Of a DNA stretch of 10,536 nt, positions 4,552 through 10,536 are shown piece by piece. The position numbers and the translations under genes are program-made. Source of the DNA: an uncultured Chloroflexota bacterium. GTDB taxonomy: Bacteria; Chloroflexota; Chloroflexia; Thermomicrobiales; UBA6265. Numbering within the stretch: the stretch's first letter is position 1; each line of letters opens with the position of its first letter. The notes under the pieces are model-generated. The model did not search any database, was not told where the DNA came from, and was given only the letters and a program-made list of their open reading frames with translations. The DNA lies in NCBI GenBank assembly GCA_937901745.1, contig CALGSZ010000085.1, positions 1 to 10,536 on the forward strand, written 5' to 3'.

Positions 4552-6842
4552 TCCCCCAGCGGGCCGGCTCGTCCGTCTATCGAGTAGACGGCAAGGACAA
4601 GGTCACAGGCGCCGCTCGCTACGCCATCGACATCAAGGTGCCGGGGATGCTGCATGGCCACGTCGTCCGGTCCACCCGTGCTCACGCCAAGATCGTCTCG
4701 ATCGACGTCGAAGAGGCGCTCTCGAGACCGGGAGTGGCAGCGGTCGTAACCGGAAACGACCTGACTGGGCTGTTTCCTCGGTTCGGCCACATCATCGCCG
4801 ACCATCCCATCCTCGCTTTGGACCGTGTGCGCTACTACGGCGAACCGGTCGCCTTGGTCGTAGCCCGAACGCCTTACGAGGCGGCGGATGCAGCCGACGA
4901 CGTTCGGGTCCACTATGAGGACCTTCCGGTCGTGATCACGCCCGAGGAGGCTCTCGCCGATGGTGCGCCGCTGCTGCACGAAACCTCGTATGACTCCGGC
5001 GACCGTTCGTTCGCGGAGGCACGGTCTGAAGTGGGTGCACGGACCAACGTCGCACACATGGCCGTTCTCGAATGGGGAGATGTCGAAGCTGGCCTTCGGG
5101 AAGCAGCGGTGGTCGTCGAATCGACCGTGCAGTTCCCCATGCACTACGCATATGCGATGGAGCCTTACAACGCCATCGCGTCTTTCGACAACGGAATGCT
5201 CGAGGTCATCTCGACCGCACAGCACCCGTTCCAGGTGCGAGATGACCTGGCGAGGATCTTCAGCCTGCCGCTCAACTCTGTACGGGTTCGTTCGCCGCTC
5301 ATCGGCGGAGGCTACGGATCGAAGTCGTACACCAAGGTGGAGCCCCTGGCCGCCGTAGCGGCGTGGGCAACCGGCCGTCCTGTGCGAGTCGCCCTGGATG
5401 TCGAAGGATCCATCCACACGACGCGTGCCGATTCGGCTACGATCCATGTCCGTTCGGGATTCGACGCCGATGGGCGGATCCTGGCCCGCGAGTTCGACAT
5501 CCTGTTCAACACGGGCGCCTACGCCGACAACGGCCCGCTTGTGCTCACCAAGTGTGTGCACCGCTGCTTTGGTCCCTACCGGATCCCGAACCTCCGTGTG
5601 AGAGGGCGCGCCGTGTACACGAACACGGTTCCCTCCTCGTCGTACCGGGGCTTCGGCGCTCCCCAAGGTTCCTTCGCTGGCGAGACCAATCTCGACCGTG
5701 CCGCTGACATCCTCGGGATCGACCCGGCCCAGCTGCGTCGGATCAACCTGGTCAGACCGGGCGAGAAGCACATCCCCAAGCGGCGGGGCATGGATGCCGA
5801 CCTGGTCGCCGACTTGGACATCGTCACCAGCAAGCTGGGTTGGCGGAATAAGCCGACAGCAGGCCGCGGGATTGGATTCGCCTGCTCCGCTTCCGACGCC
5901 GGCGCATTCCCACTGTCGACGGCCACGGTGCGGATCCTCGCCGACGGGTCGGTGCTCGTGCTAACCGGCTCGACGGAGATGGGGCAAGGGAGCAAAACCG
6001 CCCTGGCACAGATCGCCGCCACCGAGTTGGGTGTGCCCCTGGAAAAGGTCCAGGTCGTGCAGTCCGACACCGCTACCACCCCGTATGAACGGACCACGGG
6101 GGCGTCACGGACCACCACCTTGACGGGTCTCGCCGTGCAACGTGCTTGCTGTGATGCTCTCTCCAAGATGGAAGAGATCGCTGCCGACGTCTCGGGCTGT
6201 CGGATCGAGGAGGTCAAGACGGCCGAAGGTGTCGTGGCTGGGCCGGACTTCGAGTATCGCTTCGACCAGCTTGTGGCCGAATGGTTCGGCGGCAGGCAGG
6301 GAGAAATCGTCGGTCACGGTGTCGTTCGGCGTGCCGGCGACCTCGAGGAGCTGCCTCCCTTCTGGGAGATCGGAATGGTCGGGGTGGAGGTGGCCGTCGA
6401 CGAGGAGACAGGACTGGTGAACGTCGAGCATCTTGTGACGGTGGGAGACGTCGGATATGCGATAAACCCCTCCCTGGTCGAGGGTCAGGACCTCGGAGCG
6501 GCCACCCAGGGCCTCGGCGGTGCGCTTTTCGAGCAGCTGATCTACGACGGACCCCAACTGGTCAACCCCAACGTCGTCGACTACCGGGTGCCCCGGATGA
6601 AGGACATGCCGCGCCGTATCAGCTCCGTGATTGTGGAGCGCCAGGACGGCGTCGGCCCATACGGAGCGAAAGGGGGTGGAGAAGGTTCGCTGAACCCGAT
6701 CGCCGCCGCGGTGGCGGCTGCGGTGGCGAGGGCGACGGGCGTGTGGCCCGACCGTCTTCCACTGACGGCAGAGACCGTTTGGGGCCTGATCCGGGCCGAC
6801 AGACAGCTACCCAGTGACACGAACGAGGTGGACGATGCGTGA
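4548..6842 (+). CDS. Molybdenum hydroxylase molybdopterin-binding (large) subunit, XDH superfamily
   Basis: A 764-residue catalytic subunit. Separate M, S and L subunits point to molybdopterin cytosine dinucleotide as the cofactor. Motifs in order: MHYAYAMEP (198-206), GGGYGSKSY (253-261), SSYRGFGAPQ (364-373), TEMGQGSKT (476-484) and KGGGEGSLNP (708-717), with E712 as the expected catalytic base. The CoxL signature AYRCSFR with the copper-binding cysteine is absent, so this is not a CO dehydrogenase. The arginine of xanthine dehydrogenase (bovine R880) is kept as R367, but the glutamate after GGGFGGK (bovine E802) is S260 here, which argues against purine as substrate. The family hydroxylates an electron-poor carbon, often next to a ring nitrogen or an aldehyde, using water. 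Start chosen at the ATGA overlap, with GAGAGG upstream; the frame stays open to 4371 but that part lies over the small-subunit gene. Substrate unknown. Confidence 0.95.
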   Translation: MIPQRAGSSVYRVDGKDKVTGAARYAIDIKVPGMLHGHVVRSTRAHAKIVSIDVEEALSRPGVAAVVTGNDLTGLFPRFGHIIADHPILALDRVRYYGEPVALVVARTPYEAADAADDVRVHYEDLPVVITPEEALADGAPLLHETSYDSGDRSFAEARSEVGARTNVAHMAVLEWGDVEAGLREAAVVVESTVQFPMHYAYAMEPYNAIASFDNGMLEVISTAQHPFQVRDDLARIFSLPLNSVRVRSPLIGGGYGSKSYTKVEPLAAVAAWATGRPVRVALDVEGSIHTTRADSATIHVRSGFDADGRILAREFDILFNTGAYADNGPLVLTKCVHRCFGPYRIPNLRVRGRAVYTNTVPSSSYRGFGAPQGSFAGETNLDRAADILGIDPAQLRRINLVRPGEKHIPKRRGMDADLVADLDIVTSKLGWRNKPTAGRGIGFACSASDAGAFPLSTATVRILADGSVLVLTGSTEMGQGSKTALAQIAATELGVPLEKVQVVQSDTATTPYERTTGASRTTTLTGLAVQRACCDALSKMEEIAADVSGCRIEEVKTAEGVVAGPDFEYRFDQLVAEWFGGRQGEIVGHGVVRRAGDLEELPPFWEIGMVGVEVAVDEETGLVNVEHLVTVGDVGYAINPSLVEGQDLGAATQGLGGALFEQLIYDGPQLVNPNVVDYRVPRMKDMPRRISSVIVERQDGVGPYGAKGGGEGSLNPIAAAVAAAVARATGVWPDRLPLTAETVWGLIRADRQLPSDTNEVDDA

Positions 6843-7764
6843 AGAGGCGGTCGCGTTCTATTCCAATGGAGCCAAGCTCGCCGGAATCCTCCGGCTGCCG
6901 GAAGGGACCGGCCCTCATCCTGGAATAGTCCAGGGCCCTGGATGGCTCGGCCTCAAAGACGCCAAGCTGTACGAGCCGTATCACGAAGCGTTGACTGCCG
7001 CCGGCTTCGCCGTGCTGATCTTCGACTACAGGGGCTTCGGCGATTCGGAGGGTGACCGCAACAGCCTCTTGGTGGCCGGGCAGGTATCCGACCTCGTGTC
7101 CGCCGTCACCTACCTCGAGACTCGACAAGACATCGACGCCTCACGTCTGGGCGTGTTCGGTTCTGGTGGAACGGGCGGCGGCAACGCTGTTCTGCTCGCC
7201 GCGGCGGATCAGAGAATCCGCTGTGCCGTAAGCCAGGTGCCGGTTGCTGACGGCGAGGACTGGCTTCGCAGGATGCGTCGAGGGTATGAATGGTTCGAGT
7301 TCCTCGAGCGGCTCGCCGCCGATCGGCGCCAGCGAGTCCTTACCGGCACAGGCGAAATGGTGCATCCCCGTGAGGACATCATGGTCCCCAGCCCCGAGCG
7401 CCGAGCCACCACGGTGAAAAAGGACGTCGACGACCGAATACCGACATCGGTGCCGTTGGCGGCAGCCGAGGAGATCCTGGCGTACAAGCCGATCGAGTAC
7501 GCCCCCAAGGTGAGCCGTTTGATGGTCATCGCGGTCGAGAACGACCCCGTGACACCCACCGATCATGCGGTGGCGCTGTACGAGGCGGCACGGGAGCCTA
7601 AGCAGCTGATCATGCAGGGGGCGACGACCCACTACGAGGCCTACCGGCAGCACGCCGACGTCGTCATCCCAAGGATCGTCGACTGGTATCGCACGCATCT
7701 GGGCCCTTCGACGGTGCAGGCGATAACACGTTCCGGATCCGAGACGCTCAAGGAGAGGCCATGA
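6835..7764 (+). CDS. Alpha/beta-hydrolase-fold protein with atypical nucleophile elbow
   Basis: A 309-residue protein of the alpha/beta-hydrolase fold (dienelactone hydrolase/YcjY-like region). It shows the oxyanion-side segment QGPGWLGLKD (33-42), the strand VLIFDYRGFGDSEG (60-73), a candidate acid D237 in VENDPVTP and a candidate base H266 in ATTHYEAY. The elbow after strand 5, normally G-x-S-x-G, reads VFGSGGTGGG (107-116), so glycine 111 stands where the serine nucleophile is expected. Ser110 or Thr113 would have to serve instead, or the protein is not a classic hydrolase. A helical insert (about 140-215) would form the lid. The start at 6835 has GAGGTGG just upstream and overlaps the large-subunit stop by 8 nt; an in-frame ATG at 6814 lies deeper inside that gene. 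It sits between the hydroxylase and the cyclic amidohydrolase, and its stop overlaps the latter's ATG. Confidence 0.88.
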   Translation: MREEAVAFYSNGAKLAGILRLPEGTGPHPGIVQGPGWLGLKDAKLYEPYHEALTAAGFAVLIFDYRGFGDSEGDRNSLLVAGQVSDLVSAVTYLETRQDIDASRLGVFGSGGTGGGNAVLLAAADQRIRCAVSQVPVADGEDWLRRMRRGYEWFEFLERLAADRRQRVLTGTGEMVHPREDIMVPSPERRATTVKKDVDDRIPTSVPLAAAEEILAYKPIEYAPKVSRLMVIAVENDPVTPTDHAVALYEAAREPKQLIMQGATTHYEAYRQHADVVIPRIVDWYRTHLGPSTVQAITRSGSETLKERP

Positions 7765-9128
7765 CGCGGGTTATCCGCAACGCCGACGTGTTCGTGGAGG
7801 GGGCTCTGCGCCCTCTTGACATCGTCATCGACGGCGAACGGATCGGAGGCCTAACCACCCGCGGCGGTGGGCCCAGCGACGCCGAATCGATCGACGCAAG
7901 CGGTCAGATCGCGATCCCCGGCGGCATCGACGTCCACGTGCACACCCGAGAGCCGGGCTACACGCACAAAGAGGACATAACCACAGCTACGGCCGCGGCT
8001 GCCGCAGGCGGGTACACGACGATCTTCGGGATGCCGAACCTCGACCCGCCGACGATCACGAAAGAAGACCTGACTTCGGTTCTTGGCTTGTACTCCGAGA
8101 AGAGCCTCGTCGACTACAACCACAACCCGGCAGCCAAGAAGATCGACGAGATCCCGGCCTTGGCCGCAGAAGGCATCGCGGCGTTCAAGATCTACATGGT
8201 CGTCGACACGGGGCGGAGCTATCCGCACCCTTCGTCCATCGGTGTGCACGACCACGGCGACCTTTACCTTGCGATGCGGGCAGTAGGAGAAACGGGCCTG
8301 CGTCTGATGGTCCATCCTCACGATCAGCGGATCATGGACGTCGTCGAGCAGGAGTACTGGGCGAAGGGAGACAGAAGCCCGCAGGCTTATGGGAAGACCC
8401 TCGCTGTCGACGACGGAATCATCTGGGACACCGCCACTGCTCTGCTGATACGCATGGCAGAGGCCACTGGATGCAAGCTGCACATCGTCCACGTCCAGAC
8501 CACCCGTCAAATCGAGATGCTCACGCGTGCCCGGGAAAAGGGAATCGACGTCTCTTCAGAGGTCAACCATTGGGCCCTCTTCCTCGGACGCATGTCAGAC
8601 ATCGAAAAGCAAGGTTCCTACGTGCTGTCCTACTGGGTGCCGGAGCACCACCAGGAGGCGCTGTGGCGGGCGATGGAAGCAGGTGTCATCGACATGCTGG
8701 CTTCAGACCACGCCCCCCACACTCGTGAAGAGAAGGAGATCGGCTGGAAAGACGCCTGGGCGGCGCACACAGGGACACCGGGCGTCCAGTATCAACTGCC
8801 TCTCATGGTCGATGCCTGGCGATCGGGCAGGATCTCACTCGCCCGCCTGGTCGACATGGTGTCGACGGCGCCTGCTCAAGTCTTCGGCTTGGACCGCAAA
8901 GGCGCACTGGTTCCGGGCATGGACGCCGACATAACGCTTATCGACCCGAACCGGGAATGGACGATCACCAATGAGTCCGTGCTTTCCCGGATCGGGTGGA
9001 CGCCCTACCACGGGCGGCGCATTCAGGGTGCGGTCGTCCGCACTCTGGTCCGTGGCAGAGACGTCTGGGTCGACGGCGAGATCGTTGGCGCACCCGGCTA
9101 TGGACGTCAAGTCACCCCCACGATCTGA
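7761..9128 (+). CDS. Cyclic amidohydrolase, dihydroorotase/allantoinase-like
   Basis: A 455-residue TIM-barrel metal-dependent amidohydrolase that should open a cyclic amide, ureide or imide ring. The binuclear site is complete: H59 and H61 in DVHVHTREPG, the likely carboxylated lysine K143 in AAFKIYMV, H185 in LMVHPHD, H241 in LHIVHV, and D316 in SDHAPHT. GMPNLDPPT (90-98) corresponds to the MPNT-NPP loop of dihydroorotase. R63 in HTREPG is the residue that, with an Asn in that loop, binds the carboxylate in dihydroorotases; allantoinases usually have N there. This hints at a substrate bearing a carboxylate. The small N- and C-terminal beta-sandwich halves are present (1-50 and about 385-455). 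The ATG overlaps the previous stop (ATGA) with AAGGAG 5 nt upstream, a strong site. A catabolic enzyme rather than pyrimidine-biosynthetic PyrC is inferred from the operon. Confidence 0.9.
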   Translation: MTRVIRNADVFVEGALRPLDIVIDGERIGGLTTRGGGPSDAESIDASGQIAIPGGIDVHVHTREPGYTHKEDITTATAAAAAGGYTTIFGMPNLDPPTITKEDLTSVLGLYSEKSLVDYNHNPAAKKIDEIPALAAEGIAAFKIYMVVDTGRSYPHPSSIGVHDHGDLYLAMRAVGETGLRLMVHPHDQRIMDVVEQEYWAKGDRSPQAYGKTLAVDDGIIWDTATALLIRMAEATGCKLHIVHVQTTRQIEMLTRAREKGIDVSSEVNHWALFLGRMSDIEKQGSYVLSYWVPEHHQEALWRAMEAGVIDMLASDHAPHTREEKEIGWKDAWAAHTGTPGVQYQLPLMVDAWRSGRISLARLVDMVSTAPAQVFGLDRKGALVPGMDADITLIDPNREWTITNESVLSRIGWTPYHGRRIQGAVVRTLVRGRDVWVDGEIVGAPGYGRQVTPTI

Positions 9129-9140
9129 AGGAACAGGCAC

Positions 9141-10115
9141 ATGAAATTCGGACTCCTACTACCTCACTTTGGCGAGTACGCCGACAAAGAAATGCTCCTC
9201 GACGGCGCGCGGCGCGCTGAGGAGTTGGGATTCGATTCGGTCTGGGTACGTGACCACCTGCTTTTCGAGCCGCATGGCGAGTTCGAAGCACCGAACCGCG
9301 ACTTCCTCGAGCCGTTGACCGTCCTGACCGCCATTGGCGCTGTGACGGAAAGGATCACCCTGGGCACTGCGACCCTGATTCCATATCGCCATCCGCTGGT
9401 GACAGCTCACATGTTGGCCACCATGACCCATGTCGTTGGGCCTCGTCTGATCGCCGGGTGGGGGGCAGGCACATTCGACCACGAATTTGAAGCGGTCGGA
9501 CTTGGCGGGGTATTTCGGCCGGAACTAGTGGAGTCGAACGCCAAGATCTTTCAACTGGTCTTCAACGGGGACAACATCAACTACTCGGATAGCCACTACC
9601 AGTTCAAGGATGTGTCCCTGTATCCGAAGCCGGCTGGGCCAATTCCCTTCTGGTACGGCGGAGCGACACCGGCTTCGGCACGACGGGCGGCCGAATACTG
9701 CGACGGCTGGATTCCCGGCCGCATCACGCTGAAGACGATCGAGAAACGGGTCGAGCAGATGCGCAAGATCGTCGAGGAGAACGGTCGCCCGATGCCAACG
9801 GTGGCGGTCGTCCCCCCCACGACCATCGCTGAAACCGAAGAGGAGGCCTGGGAAGGCACCAGCTTGGAAGGCCTCCTGAAGTGGGCTAACGAGCGCGGAA
9901 AGTGGTGGGTCAAGCCGGAGTCAGGACGTTTCGAGACCGCTGCCGACATCGAAGGATCACTCGTTGTGGGCACCCCTGAGCAGGTGGTGGAACAGACCCG
10001 CAGGTTCGCGGAGGTAGGCGTCGAACATGTCGTCTTCGATACACGCTTGAGCTTCGACCGCTGGTTCCAGAGCATCGACCTCTTGGGCAAGGAGGTCATC
10101 CCGCGACTGCGTTGA
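9141..10115 (+). CDS. Luciferase-like (LLM class) flavin-dependent oxidoreductase
   Basis: A 324-residue bacterial-luciferase-like TIM-barrel oxidoreductase. Typical features are MKFGLLLPHFGEYAD at the start, LGFDSVWVRDHL (29-40), TERITLGTATLIPYRHPLV (69-87), RLIAGWGAGTFDHEFEAVG (102-120) and PIPFWYGGATPASARRAAEY (167-186) before CDGW. Such enzymes use reduced FMN or coenzyme F420; the sequence does not show which. RutA, which opens uracil, is in the same superfamily. Here it could oxygenate a ring or an intermediate, or reduce one if F420-dependent. The gene follows the amidohydrolase after 12 nt, with AAGGAA 7 nt before the ATG, and is the last intact gene of the rightward operon. No flavin reductase gene is in view. 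Confidence 0.92.
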   Translation: MKFGLLLPHFGEYADKEMLLDGARRAEELGFDSVWVRDHLLFEPHGEFEAPNRDFLEPLTVLTAIGAVTERITLGTATLIPYRHPLVTAHMLATMTHVVGPRLIAGWGAGTFDHEFEAVGLGGVFRPELVESNAKIFQLVFNGDNINYSDSHYQFKDVSLYPKPAGPIPFWYGGATPASARRAAEYCDGWIPGRITLKTIEKRVEQMRKIVEENGRPMPTVAVVPPTTIAETEEEAWEGTSLEGLLKWANERGKWWVKPESGRFETAADIEGSLVVGTPEQVVEQTRRFAEVGVEHVVFDTRLSFDRWFQSIDLLGKEVIPRLR

Positions 10116-10147
10116 TAGCCGGTGTGTCCTGGTGAGACTCGCCATGA

Positions 10148-10167
10148 GCTGTCAAAGTTTGGACAGC
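10148..10167. repeat. Inverted repeat (6-bp stem, 8-nt loop) after the operon
   Basis: GCTGTC and GACAGC flank AAAGTTTG, 33 nt after the LLM stop codon. A second small hairpin, CCTGG-CCG-CCAGG, follows at 10171-10183. Neither is followed by a T-run, so an intrinsic terminator is not shown; they could slow transcription or protect the mRNA end, or the first could be an operator. Confidence 0.35.
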
Positions 10168-10237
10168 GCCCCTGGCCGCCAGGCAGGTGAATCGAAGATC
10201 GTTGTGCCGAAGGTAGCCGATCATCGTCTCTGCCGGA

Positions 10238-10530
10238 TCAGCAGCCACCGACATCGAAATCACAGTGTTCGAGCGAGGAAATGCCTTCGCAAATGGCGTA
10301 GCTTCCGCCTGAAGCCGCCTGCAACACGTCGTCCTTCGAGATGGGCTACCGAGCGTCGCGCTCGTCGTCGAGGGACACCACCTCAATCTCGAAGGCACCG
10401 CGTCAAGGCGGCCTTCCCACACGGCCTGAACCGCTTCACCCCAAGCGCGCAACTCCTCGTTGTATCGGGCCCGCAGGAGAACTGAACCTCCCCGAGTAGC
10501 GCGCAGGCTCCAGACCTTGAGAGGATGGAG
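10238..10530 (-). pseudogene. Possible decayed gene: coding-like fragments in shifting frames
   Basis: No intact gene is seen between 10116 and 10532. On the minus strand a protein-like stretch, RYNEELRAWGEAVQAVWEG, is read from about 10470 to 10410. From 10396 a different frame takes over with AFEIEVVSLDDERDAR, meets a TAG at 10346-10348, continues as PISKDDVLQAASGGSYAI and ends at a TGA (10238-10240). That second fragment has mostly G or C at third codon positions, like the real genes here. The pattern fits a gene broken by a frameshift and a nonsense change, or a chance arrangement. I do not recognise the family. Plus-strand frames across the region are Arg/Ser-rich and look non-coding. 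Confidence 0.3.
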
Positions 10531-10532
10531 TC

Positions 10533-10536
10533 ATGA
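10533..10536 (+). CDS. Possible start codon of a gene continuing beyond the window
   Basis: The last four bases read ATGA, preceded by AGAGGA 7 nt upstream, a well-spaced ribosome-binding site. Only the start codon would be inside the window, so nothing can be said about the product. Confidence 0.3.

Noticed and set aside
4491..5771. A 426-codon minus-strand frame opposite the large subunit
   Set aside because: It shows no recognisable domain and lies antisense to intact molybdopterin-binding motifs.
5871..5882. ATTGGATTCGCC inside the large-subunit gene as another operator
   Set aside because: Only 8 of 12 bases match, just one half-site is kept, and it is within coding sequence.
3278..6842. 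True aerobic CO dehydrogenase (coxMSL)
   Set aside because: The large subunit lacks the AYRCSFR copper-site loop; gene order M-S-L alone is shared by many related hydroxylases.
2324..10115. Rut-type uracil degradation (Rid, alpha/beta hydrolase and LLM proteins all present)
   Set aside because: No RutB-type cysteine hydrolase, nitroreductase or flavin reductase, and the hydroxylase and cyclic amidohydrolase do not belong to that pathway.
10132..10485. Plus-strand 117-codon frame after the operon
   Set aside because: Arg/Ser-rich low-quality protein with no domain and no good ribosome-binding site.

Overview
The window is a GC-rich bacterial fragment carrying a compact, divergently transcribed catabolic locus. 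High GC, frequent GTG-type starts, start-stop overlaps at nearly every junction and the mix of families (CO-dehydrogenase-type molybdenum hydroxylase, luciferase-like monooxygenase, CoxG-like protein) suggest an actinobacterium, perhaps a lineage such as Acidimicrobiia, or a chloroflexote. The sequence does not settle this. No rRNA, tRNA, CRISPR array, transposase, transporter or regulator gene was found.

Layout. The left arm (1-2260, minus strand) reads leftward from the centre: a two-domain cupin protein (possible ring-cleaving dioxygenase), an AAA+ ATPase resembling TRIP13/Pch2, and the first 106 codons of an M20 metallohydrolase cut by the window edge. The right arm (2324-10115, plus strand) holds a Rid-family protein, a CoxG-like SRPBCC protein, the FAD (M), [2Fe-2S] (S) and molybdopterin (L) subunits of a xanthine-dehydrogenase-superfamily hydroxylase, an alpha/beta-hydrolase-fold protein without an obvious nucleophile, a dihydroorotase/allantoinase-like cyclic amidohydrolase, and a luciferase-like (LLM) flavin oxidoreductase. 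Most neighbours overlap by 1, 4 or 8 nt, so each arm is probably one translationally coupled operon. Positions 10116-10532 hold no intact gene, only hairpins and shifted coding-like fragments. A possible new gene starts at 10533.

Regulation. The 63-bp gap between the two arms contains a perfect 14-bp palindrome (core ATTGGATCCAAT). An 11/12 copy lies across the stop codon of the Rid gene just before the CoxG-like gene, and a weaker 9/12 copy lies just upstream of the Rid gene. As I recall, this core matches the operator of VanR, a GntR/FadR-type repressor. A ligand-responsive GntR regulator encoded outside the window would fit.

How the genes may work together (inference). The molybdenum hydroxylase could hydroxylate an N-heterocycle, the cupin and/or LLM enzyme could oxygenate or open a ring, the cyclic amidohydrolase could open a cyclic amide, ureide or imide, the M20 enzyme could cleave the linear amide or carbamoyl product, and the Rid protein could deal with an imine/enamine intermediate. 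I do not recognise the set as a complete described pathway. It is not the Rut pathway, not standard purine degradation, and not true CO oxidation. The substrate is unknown.
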